From an uncultured Ignavibacteriales bacterium (GTDB lineage: Bacteria > Bacteroidota > Ignavibacteria > Ignavibacteriales > Ignavibacteriaceae), in contig CAIYTF010000002.1 of assembly GCA_903929035.1 (NCBI GenBank), positions 20,064-84,063 on the forward strand: a stretch of 64,000 nucleotides of DNA. The letters are read 5' to 3'. The position numbers were made by a program, and so were the translations under genes. Positions 29,523-37,353 of this stretch are shown in pieces; the first letter of the stretch is position 1, and every line of letters starts with the position of its first letter. Under the pieces are notes generated by a model. It did no database searches and was not told the origin of the DNA. It worked only from the letters and a program-made list of their open reading frames with translations.

Positions 29523-30655
29523 TTTGCAACCTCGATATCGTTGAACTGTTTCTGTGGATTGACATTCCAAAGAGACTCGGACTTTAATGTTTCTAAAAAA
29601 AGATTATTACTATTACCTTGTCCAAATAATTCAACTTTTTTAGGATGTAGATTATAGAATTTAGTGATTCCATCAAGAATATCAGTTGTACTGTACCCAC
29701 AATTATGAATTTCCTTCAGTGATGTCCTATTGTTCTGGCGTGTTCCGATATTTACAACAGGAACACCATAGTATGGAGCCTCTCTAATCCCCGCACTCGA
29801 ATTACCAACAAGAAGTTTAGACATTTTTAATAATACCAGGAAATATTCAAACCTTATGGAAGGAAACACTCTGAATCTTGGATTATTTTCAAATCTTTTA
29901 TATTGATTTAAAATGCATTCTGAACCCAAATCGTTATTTGGATAAATCACTACATAATTTAATTCTGATTCCAGTACAGCATCAACAACTTGTTCAACAT
30001 TCTTTGGCATTCTTCCATTTTCAGTTGTAACAGAATGAAACAATAATATAGCATATTCTTCAAATGTAATATCATACCTGTTTTTTACTTCCTCAATTGA
30101 TGGCAATTTATTTGAAACCATAATGTCAATATCAGGTGAACCGATTACATAAATACTTGAACTGAGTTCTCCCATCTGTATTAATCTTTTTTTTGCTGAT
30201 TCGCTGGATACAAAGTGGATGTGACTTAATTTACTGGTTGAATGTCTCAGGAGTTCATCGATAGTTCCTGAGACTTCTCCACCTTCAATATGAGCAACTA
30301 ATTTATTGTTCAGTGAACCAACTATGGCACCTGCTAATGTTTCAACACGATCTCCGTGAATAACTATCAAATCGGGTTTAATTCTTTTTACATAATCAGA
30401 AAAACCTTCAATGGTTTTTGCAAGCGTCTTATCCATAGATTCTTCTGAAGTCCAATTCACGTACATTTCGATATTTTTATAACCGCATTTTACTATTTCA
30501 TCTACAGTGTAACCATATTGTGACTGCATATGCATACCAGTAGCAAAAATGTGGACATCAAATTCTTCTGAATTCGAGGAGATCTCTATTAGCGATTTAA
30601 GCTTGCCGAAATCGGCTCTTGTTCCAGTAAGAAAGACTATTCTTTTCTTTTCCAT
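29519..30655 (-). CDS. neuC: UDP-N-acetylglucosamine 2-epimerase (hydrolysing), NeuC/LegG type
   Basis: The 378-residue GT-B-fold enzyme releases UDP and epimerises C2, giving ManNAc or the 2,4-diacetamido analogue. It begins KRIVFLTGTRADFGKLKSLI, then DLIVIHGDRVETLAGAIV, AHIEGGEVSGTIDE and LLVGNSSAGIREAPYYG near residue 280. The ATG at 30655 fits the family N-terminus; an upstream extension of 30 codons would overlap the methyltransferase gene and has no family similarity. Hydrolysing 2-epimerase plus NeuB plus NeuA points to sialic or legionaminic acid. Confidence 0.9.
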   Translation of the reverse strand: MEKKRIVFLTGTRADFGKLKSLIEISSNSEEFDVHIFATGMHMQSQYGYTVDEIVKCGYKNIEMYVNWTSEESMDKTLAKTIEGFSDYVKRIKPDLIVIHGDRVETLAGAIVGSLNNKLVAHIEGGEVSGTIDELLRHSTSKLSHIHFVSSESAKKRLIQMGELSSSIYVIGSPDIDIMVSNKLPSIEEVKNRYDITFEEYAILLFHSVTTENGRMPKNVEQVVDAVLESELNYVVIYPNNDLGSECILNQYKRFENNPRFRVFPSIRFEYFLVLLKMSKLLVGNSSAGIREAPYYGVPVVNIGTRQNNRTSLKEIHNCGYSTTDILDGITKFYNLHPKKVELFGQGNSNNLFLETLKSESLWNVNPQKQFNDIEVAN

Positions 30656-30674
30656 AAAAATATTTATCTGACTA

Positions 30675-31709
30675 CTATATTTTTTTTGCAATGAGAAGCA
30701 TTGTGTCTGACAGTCCGTTTTTATCAAGTACCGCCTGAAGTTCATCTACTGTTTTTAAGGCGCAATCGTATAATTTAGTATTTGGAAAATTACTAACAAC
30801 AGCAATGCTTGAGAATATTTCTGCAATATCCTGTCCAAAACTCCATAAGGAAATTGGGTTCAAATGAGAATTATCCAAAATTATTGAAAGTGATTTTTCC
30901 GTGAAAATATGAAGATGGTCCGGCGGGTAGATATGCCTATGGGCCTGACTAGGAAAAGCTAAATTAGCAAAAGAGCTAATTGACGGATGATGAGGAACCT
31001 CAATTAATACTATTGTATCTTTTTTAAGTAATCGCGCTACTGACTGTAAAAACTCTGACGGGCGGGCTATATGCTCAAGAATATTAATTAAAGAAATAAC
31101 ATTCCCATCTTCAATGTTTTCCGCGATATTATTCTCATTTAGAAACACGTTTTTAACATTTAGCCCATTTTTTTTTGCCATTGATACTTCATCAGGATCA
31201 CTTTCAATACCTGTTGCATCCCATCCCAATTTTTGTGCAGCATAAATAAGTTCTCCTGTTCCGCAGCCAATATCTATCCATTTGCCTTTGGTTTTCGATC
31301 TATCACTTACAAATTTAACTTTGGGAAATGAAATATTCTCAACCCTTGATTCAAAAATGTTCTGATCAAGATAAACTTCACATTGAGCTGATTTTGGTAA
31401 ATTTCGATCATTTTCGTAAAGTGCCTTTATTGAATCGGAGTTTGGAGGTGTTTTACAGAAAATGTGTCCGCAATTATCGCACTCGCAGTACTGAAAATCA
31501 TAAATATTTACGAACAATGAAAAATCAGCGGAATTACAAATAGGGCAAGAACTCAAAACTTGTTGATAGTCTTTAAGTTTCGCGGATAATTTTCTCTGTA
31601 ATTCGGCAATTTTAAGTTTCCAACCTATGTCGCGATTGAGTTTTTTGGCATCAAATTGTTTCGAGCATATTCGTTCAATGTTATCTATTTTATAGGTTTT
31701 GCTATCCAT
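30675..31709 (-). CDS. Class I methyltransferase with N-terminal zinc ribbon
   Basis: The 344-residue protein has an N-terminal pair of cysteine motifs (CPICNSADF near residue 56, CECDNCGHIFC near 75) followed by SAM-binding WIDIGCGTGELIYAAQKLG near 145, GIESDPDEVSMAK and VISLINILEHIARPSEFL. Such zinc-ribbon methyltransferases act on sugar nucleotides or on intermediates in secondary pathways (for example C-methyltransferases such as TylC3/NovU types), but here the C-terminal domain is short. It sits 19 bases from neuC and 15 bases from the radical SAM gene, in one operon. Confidence 0.83.
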   Translation of the reverse strand: MDSKTYKIDNIERICSKQFDAKKLNRDIGWKLKIAELQRKLSAKLKDYQQVLSSCPICNSADFSLFVNIYDFQYCECDNCGHIFCKTPPNSDSIKALYENDRNLPKSAQCEVYLDQNIFESRVENISFPKVKFVSDRSKTKGKWIDIGCGTGELIYAAQKLGWDATGIESDPDEVSMAKKNGLNVKNVFLNENNIAENIEDGNVISLINILEHIARPSEFLQSVARLLKKDTIVLIEVPHHPSISSFANLAFPSQAHRHIYPPDHLHIFTEKSLSIILDNSHLNPISLWSFGQDIAEIFSSIAVVSNFPNTKLYDCALKTVDELQAVLDKNGLSDTMLLIAKKI

Positions 31710-31724
31710 ATCGAACCATATTGT

Positions 31725-33683
31725 TTACAGGTAATTCAGACTATAACATAAATTCACAGGGCGAAGGTGATAAACCATTTTATTCAATTTATCTTCATCT
31801 TTGGTATAAGTCTCATTTAACAGATTGATAATTGATTGTTGATTCTCAGAAAGTGAATAAGAAACGGAAGTACCAAAAATATCACGTAGAACAGGAAAAT
31901 TTATATTTAAGTTTTTTGATCCGATATTATGTTTTAAGCTAATCATACTTTCATTCAATATCTCACTCACTTCAAATAAAGTTTCTGGCAGCATCGATTC
32001 TATTAACTCCAACAGTGAATCGGTTATAACAGAAATAACAGTTCCTTTATGTTGAAAAAAGGCACACGATAGGTGCTTATAAATTTTGTTTGACGTAAAA
32101 TCATCAATATTGCAACTTTGTAAACTAATGTCCTCAATTGAAGACGATATTTCCGTTTTGGTATCAGTAATATAATTATCGAGTAATAAACAAAAATCCA
32201 TATTCTTATTTTTACTGATTGTTTGAATCAATCGAGATTTCGGAACATTATAGAAAGCTAAAAGCTTATATATCGGGTTTAACAAACTAGTATTATGAAA
32301 AATCATTACAATAAGATGAAGCTTTCTTGCTTCCAAGTAATCATTAAAACTCATAGTGTTTGTACCTGTAATTATTTCTTCGTATTCACAGATTCTGATA
32401 TTTTCATTAAATATCTCGTAGTTCCCCATACATTCGGGTATTGGCCTGAATTGAGAGGAGATTTCATATTTATCTCTGAATGTGTCTTTTTCTATCTCTG
32501 TTCCTTTCAAGATAATTGTTTGCAGAAGACAAAACTCATCCATACCCCAATCAATCAACTCAAAAATAGCTTTTATATGAGATTCCAAAGTTTCGCGAGG
32601 TAATCCAAGCATTAGATCTGCACAGCATCTGATACCTTTCTGCTGCTGATATTCCTGAATAATTCTATAGCTATCAATTTTGATATTTTTTCTTTTTATC
32701 GCTTTAAGTGTTTCTTGATTCATTGATTGAATCGCAATCCTCATTATTACCGATCCACTCTCTAATGGAAGAAGATTCTCTATTATTATGTCCCATTTAT
32801 TTTTGCCGGTAGAAGAATAAATATATTTAGGAAAACTATACTTTACCTGACAATCGCTTATATGTCTGATAATTTCTGCATCTCTTTTGTACATAGCAAA
32901 ATTTGAATCCGCTATTTCAAGAATCAGGCTTTGAAAATTTTCGCGATGGATTTTATTTGAGATATATGATAGTTCTTCTTTTACTCTATCTATATTCAAA
33001 TTGCATAATTTGGAGAAGGATTTATTCCCTTGCTGACAAAATGCACACGTAAAAGGACAACCTCTGTTTGTTTCAATAAGAGGAATAGTATTCTTTTCGA
33101 AGAATTTATCCATCAACCCTGCAATATATGGTGATGGGATATTGTTAAATTCAGCATTTGAGAAATTACAATCCCTATTTTCTCCGGTAAAATTATATTT
33201 ATTTTCCGATTTTAAGTTTTCTTTCGATATAACAGAATGAATATTTTTTTGTTTTAATATCCTTATATCCCTGCATTGGAGAAACATATTTATGATTAAT
33301 GCAGATGGAGCCTCGCCTGCATTCAAAACGTACAAATCTATGTAAGGATTGTCGTTTAAGAAGTCCCTTTGTTTTTTTTCATCAAGACTAATATTTGGAC
33401 CACCCATTACGGTAAGAACATTATTATTATGTTCTTTCACTTTTTTTGTGAATTCAAGATTTAAATTTAAGTTCCACATATAGTTACTCATCATCAGCAC
33501 ATCAGGCATTTTATTCTTAAGTGCAGTATTTAATTCATCAGGGTACTTAAAGAGCTGAATTTCTATCTGATTTCTGAATATTTGCTTTAGATAACCGCCA
33601 ATATAGCCGATTGCCAACGGAAAATGTCTGTTTTGGGATGCAATTCCATATTTATGAGTTAGCTGAGCAAGATAGATCAACAT
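31725..33683 (-). CDS. B12-binding-type radical SAM protein
   Basis: The 652-residue protein starts with a cobalamin-binding-like Rossmann region (FPLAIGYIGGYLKQIF, then VMMSNYMWN and VTVMGGPNISLDEK) although the DxHxxG cobalamin loop is not seen. The 4Fe-4S site CPFTCAFC lies near residue 207, followed by LEIADSNFAMYKRDAE and MLGLPRETLESHIKAI. The C-terminal 200 residues are helical and unassigned. The family includes methylases, ring contraction enzymes and isomerases. Its place directly downstream of neuB suggests a modification of the nonulosonic acid not explained by the standard pathway. Confidence 0.8.
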   Translation of the reverse strand: MLIYLAQLTHKYGIASQNRHFPLAIGYIGGYLKQIFRNQIEIQLFKYPDELNTALKNKMPDVLMMSNYMWNLNLNLEFTKKVKEHNNNVLTVMGGPNISLDEKKQRDFLNDNPYIDLYVLNAGEAPSALIINMFLQCRDIRILKQKNIHSVISKENLKSENKYNFTGENRDCNFSNAEFNNIPSPYIAGLMDKFFEKNTIPLIETNRGCPFTCAFCQQGNKSFSKLCNLNIDRVKEELSYISNKIHRENFQSLILEIADSNFAMYKRDAEIIRHISDCQVKYSFPKYIYSSTGKNKWDIIIENLLPLESGSVIMRIAIQSMNQETLKAIKRKNIKIDSYRIIQEYQQQKGIRCCADLMLGLPRETLESHIKAIFELIDWGMDEFCLLQTIILKGTEIEKDTFRDKYEISSQFRPIPECMGNYEIFNENIRICEYEEIITGTNTMSFNDYLEARKLHLIVMIFHNTSLLNPIYKLLAFYNVPKSRLIQTISKNKNMDFCLLLDNYITDTKTEISSSIEDISLQSCNIDDFTSNKIYKHLSCAFFQHKGTVISVITDSLLELIESMLPETLFEVSEILNESMISLKHNIGSKNLNINFPVLRDIFGTSVSYSLSENQQSIINLLNETYTKDEDKLNKMVYHLRPVNLCYSLNYL

Positions 33684-33691
33684 ATTATTTC

Positions 33692-34747
33692 TTAATTCTT
33701 GTTCGGATTTGTTATATCTGCCTGGGTTAAATGAATATCCGGCTCAATATCCCGCGAAGCAACATTACCCAAAATCACAGGAAATTGTTCTGCCCGTATT
33801 TCTCCTGTTCCTGGTCGTTTCACCCACAAATTGTCAGTTGTAAAAATATCTCCGCGTTTTACCGGTTTGATTGTAACAACTGATGCATAAGCAAAATCAA
33901 TTGTTGGCTTTTCTTCTGCAACAGGACCTTTTTTACCATCTCTTGCAAGTCTTACTATTTTTGATGCAACAATTAGTTCCTTACATACATCGGGGTCCAT
34001 AGAGCAGATTATATCCGGCCCGGTGCGTTTCATACTGTCAGTGAAATGTCTTTCCAGAATTGAGGCACCTAATGCTACGGAGGCAATACAAGGATAATTA
34101 GTAATCGTATGGTCTGACAAACCAACAACCGCATCGGGAAAAGCTTCTGATAATTCATTTATCGCATTTAGTCTTACAATTTCAGGCGGAGTAGGATATA
34201 CATTTGTGCAATGAAGCAGAGCAAATTGAATCTTAAATTCCCTAAAAATATTTACTGCTTTGCTAATGCTTTCTATTGTATTCATACCTGTTGAAAGAAT
34301 AACTGGCTTCCCGTATGCTGCTATATGCCGCAATAAAGGATAATTATTACATTCTCCGGAGCCAATCTTAAATGCAGGAACATTCATATCTTGCAGCCTA
34401 ATTGAAGCGGCTCTGGAAAATGGTGTTGATATGAATATCATTCCTTTTCCCATTACATATTGCTGCAATGATCGTTCATCCTGTTCATTCAATGCACATA
34501 ATTCCATAATTTCATAAATGGAAATATTAGCGTTCCCTGGTATTACTTTCTTTGCGGCACTGCTCATTTCATCTTCAACAATATGAGTCTGGTGCTTAAT
34601 AAACTCAACACCTGCTTTTGCTGCAGCATCAACCATTTGCTTTGCTACTTCAAGTGAGCCGCCGTGATTAATTCCCAATTCAGCAATAACTAAGGGATCG
34701 TAATCGTATCCTATTTTTCTCCCCGCTATTTCAATATATGGTTTCAT
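33692..34747 (-). CDS. neuB: N-acetylneuraminate/legionaminate synthase
   Basis: The 351-residue protein condenses phosphoenolpyruvate with a six-carbon sugar to make a nonulosonic acid. The barrel has VIAELGINHGGSLEVAKQM near residue 20, FIKHQTHIVEDEM, PAFKIGSGECNNYPLL, PVILSTGMNTIESI and GLSDHTITNYPCIASVALGA. The C-terminal antifreeze-like (SAF) domain begins near 290 (KRGDIFTTDNLWVKRPGTG). I use the ATG at 34747, since the TTG at 34753 adds only two residues. It is the first complete gene of the island operon, following a methyltransferase relict. Confidence 0.92.
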   Translation of the reverse strand: MKPYIEIAGRKIGYDYDPLVIAELGINHGGSLEVAKQMVDAAAKAGVEFIKHQTHIVEDEMSSAAKKVIPGNANISIYEIMELCALNEQDERSLQQYVMGKGMIFISTPFSRAASIRLQDMNVPAFKIGSGECNNYPLLRHIAAYGKPVILSTGMNTIESISKAVNIFREFKIQFALLHCTNVYPTPPEIVRLNAINELSEAFPDAVVGLSDHTITNYPCIASVALGASILERHFTDSMKRTGPDIICSMDPDVCKELIVASKIVRLARDGKKGPVAEEKPTIDFAYASVVTIKPVKRGDIFTTDNLWVKRPGTGEIRAEQFPVILGNVASRDIEPDIHLTQADITNPNKN

Positions 34748-34771
34748 CGTCAAAGTTTATTATTTATAATT

Positions 34772-34933
34772 TCAATATGCGTGAACTGTTTTCGGCACTT
34801 TTCTTCGCAACAAAGTACACCCCCAAGTCTTTTCAGACAGGGCATTCCCGCTCATCCATTCTTCACTGTGTAAAAGCTGCATATTGTTATTGTTTAATAG
34901 CATCTCAAGTTCGGGCAAAAAGTAATACCTAAA
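34772..34933 (-). pseudogene. C-terminal relict of a SAM-dependent methyltransferase
   Basis: Upstream of neuB, one minus-strand frame stays open for 53 codons and reads RYYFLPELEMLL, then SEEWMSGNALSEKTW and CTLLRRK before a stop. This is the usual ending of class I methyltransferases (an xP-E-L-x-x-L-L helix followed by a W-containing strand pair). No SAM-binding motif precedes it: a stop codon closes the frame at 34934-34936. It is most likely the left-over end of a methyltransferase that once preceded neuB. Confidence 0.45.
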
Positions 34934-35122
34934 TTAAGCAATATGACATAGAAAAAAACTTTTGGGCGGTTAACCGCTGTAAAAGCAGTATCATTGTAAT
35001 ACAACAAAAACAAAAATAAACAACCCAAAATGTTACACAAAGATGCAAAAAGATGTGCAAAAAAACGAATTTAAAATAGACAAAATCGGAATAACAAGCC
35101 CTAAACTGTCAATTATTATTCA

Positions 35123-35152
35123 TCCCGCGAGAACTTGTCCCGCTTCGCGGGA
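35123..35152. repeat. Competing hairpins sharing one arm
   Basis: The 3' arm TCGCGGGA (35145-35152) can pair either with TCCCGCGA (35123-35130) or, through its last six bases GCGGGA, with the nearer TCCCGC (35138-35143). Only one structure can form at a time. It is not followed by a T run on either strand. Confidence 0.5.
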
Positions 35153-35207
35153 GATGAAATGATTCTATAAAAAACAAAATCAACCAAATGGGCACGCGAT
35201 TTTTCAC

Positions 35208-35261
35208 TAACGGTTTATTATTGTTTTAGCTACCCACGCAAACCGTTATAGAACCTTTTTT
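35208..35261 (+). terminator. Nine-base inverted repeat with T run
   Basis: TAACGGTTT pairs with AAACCGTTA across a 23-base loop and a run of seven T follows at 35255-35261. On the plus strand this looks like a terminator, yet no plus-strand gene precedes it nearby. It may be an attenuator-like leader of the SPOR lipoprotein gene or a relict. Confidence 0.35.
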
Positions 35262-35344
35262 TCCCTCTTATTCAAAAAGTTCATAAGATATCTTCACTCT
35301 TAAAAAAGGAATCTGTATATTTCGGTATAAAGTATGGTACAAAA

Positions 35345-35860
35345 GTGAAAACAATATATAAATTATTTCTATCGATTATTTTTTTCGTCCTTTCCGGATG
35401 CGGTGCAGTTCCAACCAATGATAGGTACGCGGATAAAAAAGCTGTTGATGCCGCCAAGCAGCCGGAAGTTGTCACTGTTAAAGAAATTCTTTTTGACTTT
35501 AAGCCTTTTGAAACAAAATTATCATTCTCTGAGCAGGATTCAGCTGCACCGGAAAATTTGTTGCTTTGGTATCACTTCCCCGATCAATCAGCCAATCGGA
35601 AAATGCTTAAAACTTCAGGATACAGGATACAGTTGTTAAGCACAGATGACTATATCGAAGCCCAAAAAATGGAGAATAGTCTAAAGACAGTTTTTAATAC
35701 TCATCAAGTATATATAAAGTTTGAATCGCCATTTTACCGCTTGCGTATAGGCGACCTGCCTGAAATTGCACAGGCTTCAGAACTGCAATTTAAGCTAAAT
35801 CAATTAGGTTTTAAGAATCATTCCATCACTCAAGACTCTATCAGCATCCGAATCAAATGA
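35345..35860 (+). CDS. SPOR-domain lipoprotein
   Basis: The 171-residue protein has a lipoprotein signal (IIFFVLSGCGAV, cysteine near residue 19) and a C-terminal SPOR-type repeat of about 75 residues starting YRIQLLSTDDYIEAQKM and ending with the second half YRLRIGDLPEIAQASEL. SPOR domains bind denuded glycan strands of peptidoglycan, usually at division sites. The linker is acidic and polar. It probably sits in the outer or inner membrane facing the periplasm. It stands alone, 102 bases before the next gene. Confidence 0.85.
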   Translation: MKTIYKLFLSIIFFVLSGCGAVPTNDRYADKKAVDAAKQPEVVTVKEILFDFKPFETKLSFSEQDSAAPENLLLWYHFPDQSANRKMLKTSGYRIQLLSTDDYIEAQKMENSLKTVFNTHQVYIKFESPFYRLRIGDLPEIAQASELQFKLNQLGFKNHSITQDSISIRIK

Positions 35861-35962
35861 GAACCTTGTTTTGCAATCCATCGGCAATCTTGGCATCATC
35901 AGAAGTAAATGAATACTTGCATAATGATTGTAAATTACCTAAAATCATCAAGATATTGATTA

Positions 35963-36979
35963 ATGAAAATTATTGAATGCGTCCCCAATTTAAGCGAAGG
36001 TAGAAACCTGCAGGCACTCAATGCCATCCGCGAACAAGTTGAAACAAGATCACGCGCAAAACTATTAGGCTTCGAATCCAACAACGATTATAACCGCGCT
36101 GTTGTTACCCTTGCCGGCAATGCTGATGAAATTCTATCCGGTGCAATTGAACTGACAAAAGCGGCAGCCGAACTAATTGATATGAGTTACCATAGTGGGG
36201 AGCATCCCCGAATAGGTGCAATTGATGTGGTTCCGTTTGTTCCTGTCCGCGATGCCTCGATGGAAGAATGTATTGCCATAGCAAAAGAGTATGGGAAAAT
36301 TGTTTCCGAAAATCTTTCTGTTCCTGTCTATCTTTATGAAGAGGCATCTGAACAGGATTACCGAAAGAGTCTCTCAGACATTCGAAAAGGAGAATATGAA
36401 GGACTTGAAAGTAAATTGCAGCTCCCTGAGTGGGTACCTGACTTTGGTACAACAGCATTCAATAAAAAACTTGGTGCAATTGTCACAGGAGCGCGTTTCT
36501 TTCTGATTGCTTACAATGTAAATATTAAATCTACCGATGTTTCGTTCGCAAAAGAGATAGCTGAAGTGCTGCGTGAATCCGGAAGAACCAAGCGTGATGA
36601 GAAAGGCAGCCTTATCAAAATTAACGGGATGCCTGTGAAAGAGAAGGGGAAATTAAAGTTTGTAAAAGGTATGGGTGTTCAGTTAGAAAACTATGGCATT
36701 ACACAAGTGAGTATGAACCTGACCAATTATATCATTACGCCAATTCACGTTGCATTTGAAGCTGTAAAAGCAGAAGCTGCAAGGCTTGGAATTACAATTG
36801 ACGGCAGCGAGATTGTCGGATTAACGCCGCTTGATGCACTGGTTGCAGCAGGAAAATATTATGCAAAAGGTATAACCTATTCTGAAAGAGACCTTTTAAA
36901 GATTGCAATTGAAAAGCTTGGGTTAAGCACGCTTAATCCTTTAGATGTTCGAAATAAAATTATTGACTTTCTCATATAA
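35963..36979 (+). CDS. ftcD: Glutamate formimidoyltransferase
   Basis: The 338-residue protein matches the formiminotransferase half of FTCD: IIECVPNLSEGRN at the start, LLGFESNNDYNRAVVT, HSGEHPRIGAIDVVPFVP near residue 75 with the catalytic His, and TAFNKKLGAIVTGARFFL. It transfers the formimino group of N-formimino-glutamate to tetrahydrofolate in histidine breakdown. The cyclodeaminase half is absent, and no hut genes are near, so the histidine pathway would have to be completed elsewhere. Length agrees with the stand-alone bacterial enzyme. Confidence 0.92.
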   Translation: MKIIECVPNLSEGRNLQALNAIREQVETRSRAKLLGFESNNDYNRAVVTLAGNADEILSGAIELTKAAAELIDMSYHSGEHPRIGAIDVVPFVPVRDASMEECIAIAKEYGKIVSENLSVPVYLYEEASEQDYRKSLSDIRKGEYEGLESKLQLPEWVPDFGTTAFNKKLGAIVTGARFFLIAYNVNIKSTDVSFAKEIAEVLRESGRTKRDEKGSLIKINGMPVKEKGKLKFVKGMGVQLENYGITQVSMNLTNYIITPIHVAFEAVKAEAARLGITIDGSEIVGLTPLDALVAAGKYYAKGITYSERDLLKIAIEKLGLSTLNPLDVRNKIIDFLI

Positions 36980-36983
36980 TAAC

Positions 36984-37222
36984 CAAACCGTAACTGTTTG
37001 TAATTTTCCGCGGGGAAAAAGCAAATGGAATAAAATTGAGTACTATTTGTTTTCTCAAATTTCATTAAATTGAAAAGGAATTCCACTAGAAAATTATGAA
37101 ACAGTTGTAAATCTCATCGGTGCAGAAAAACAAAACGGGATTAGTGGTACAAGAAATTAATATTAAAAAAAACGATTTTTATGGCGAATGGAATTATACC
37201 ATTATGCCCAATTGTAAAACAT
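36984..37222 (+). pseudogene. ISAzo13-family transposase relict (C-terminal part)
   Basis: Directly after ftcD, reading from 36984 gives VTVCNFPRGKSKWNKIE, then YLFSQISLN, a TGA in place of the expected tryptophan, and KGIPLENYETVVNLIGAEKQ. After a frameshift near 37150 the other frame gives INIKKNDFYGEWNYTIMPN and a stop at 37220-37222. These blocks match, in order, the C-terminus of Rhodopirellula-type/ISAzo13 DDE transposases as I recall it (PPGTSKWNxIEHRLFS, NWRGKPL, FHGEWNYTI). One nonsense change and one frameshift show the gene is dead. The N-terminal part is missing. Confidence 0.7.
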
Positions 37223-37232
37223 AGGGCTGGTT

Positions 37233-37308
37233 AAGAAATTACTTTTTAATCTTCTCAAGAAACTTTCGCGTGAGAAAGTGTTAATGTTATTTCTGAACGA
37301 GTCCTTAG
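37233..37308 (-). repeat. Dispersed repeat, copy B, at the end of the transposase relict
   Basis: Its reverse complement matches 102-183, best over AGGACTCGTTC...CACTTTCT..CGCGAA. It begins 11 bases after the transposase stop, the place expected for the terminal region of an insertion sequence. Copy A is inverted relative to it and about 37 kb away. Confidence 0.6.
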
Positions 37309-37353
37309 ATAGTAGAAAACATCAAAATAAATAAATTAGGAAAGCAGTATTAT

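Larger units (their letters stand above)
34934..35344. other. Gene-free junction with several palindromes
   Basis: No convincing coding frame is seen in 411 bases. The stretch contains a 12-base perfect palindrome GCGGTTAACCGC (34966-34977), two competing GC-rich hairpins around TCCCGC (35123-35152) and a nine-base inverted repeat TAACGGTTT/AAACCGTTA (35208-35216 and 35240-35248) followed by a T run. It holds the promoters of the island (minus strand) and of the SPOR lipoprotein (plus strand), but no promoter box could be assigned with confidence. Confidence 0.6.

Noticed and set aside
29523..29570. Upstream start for neuA giving 16 more residues
   Set aside because: These codons lie inside neuC and do not match the NeuA N-terminus; the TTG at 29522 has a Shine-Dalgarno site and overlaps the neuC stop.
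30656..30745. 30-codon extension of neuC
   Set aside because: It overlaps the end of the upstream methyltransferase gene and is unlike the family start; the ATG at 30655 begins the conserved first strand.
4462..34747. Prophage or integrative element encoding the island
   Set aside because: No integrase, structural phage genes, conjugation genes or flanking tRNA duplicates were found; the island resembles an ordinary glycan locus with mixed composition.
34738..34932. 64-codon plus-strand frame at the neuB start
   Set aside because: It is antisense to the neuB start and the methyltransferase relict, and reads as random residues.
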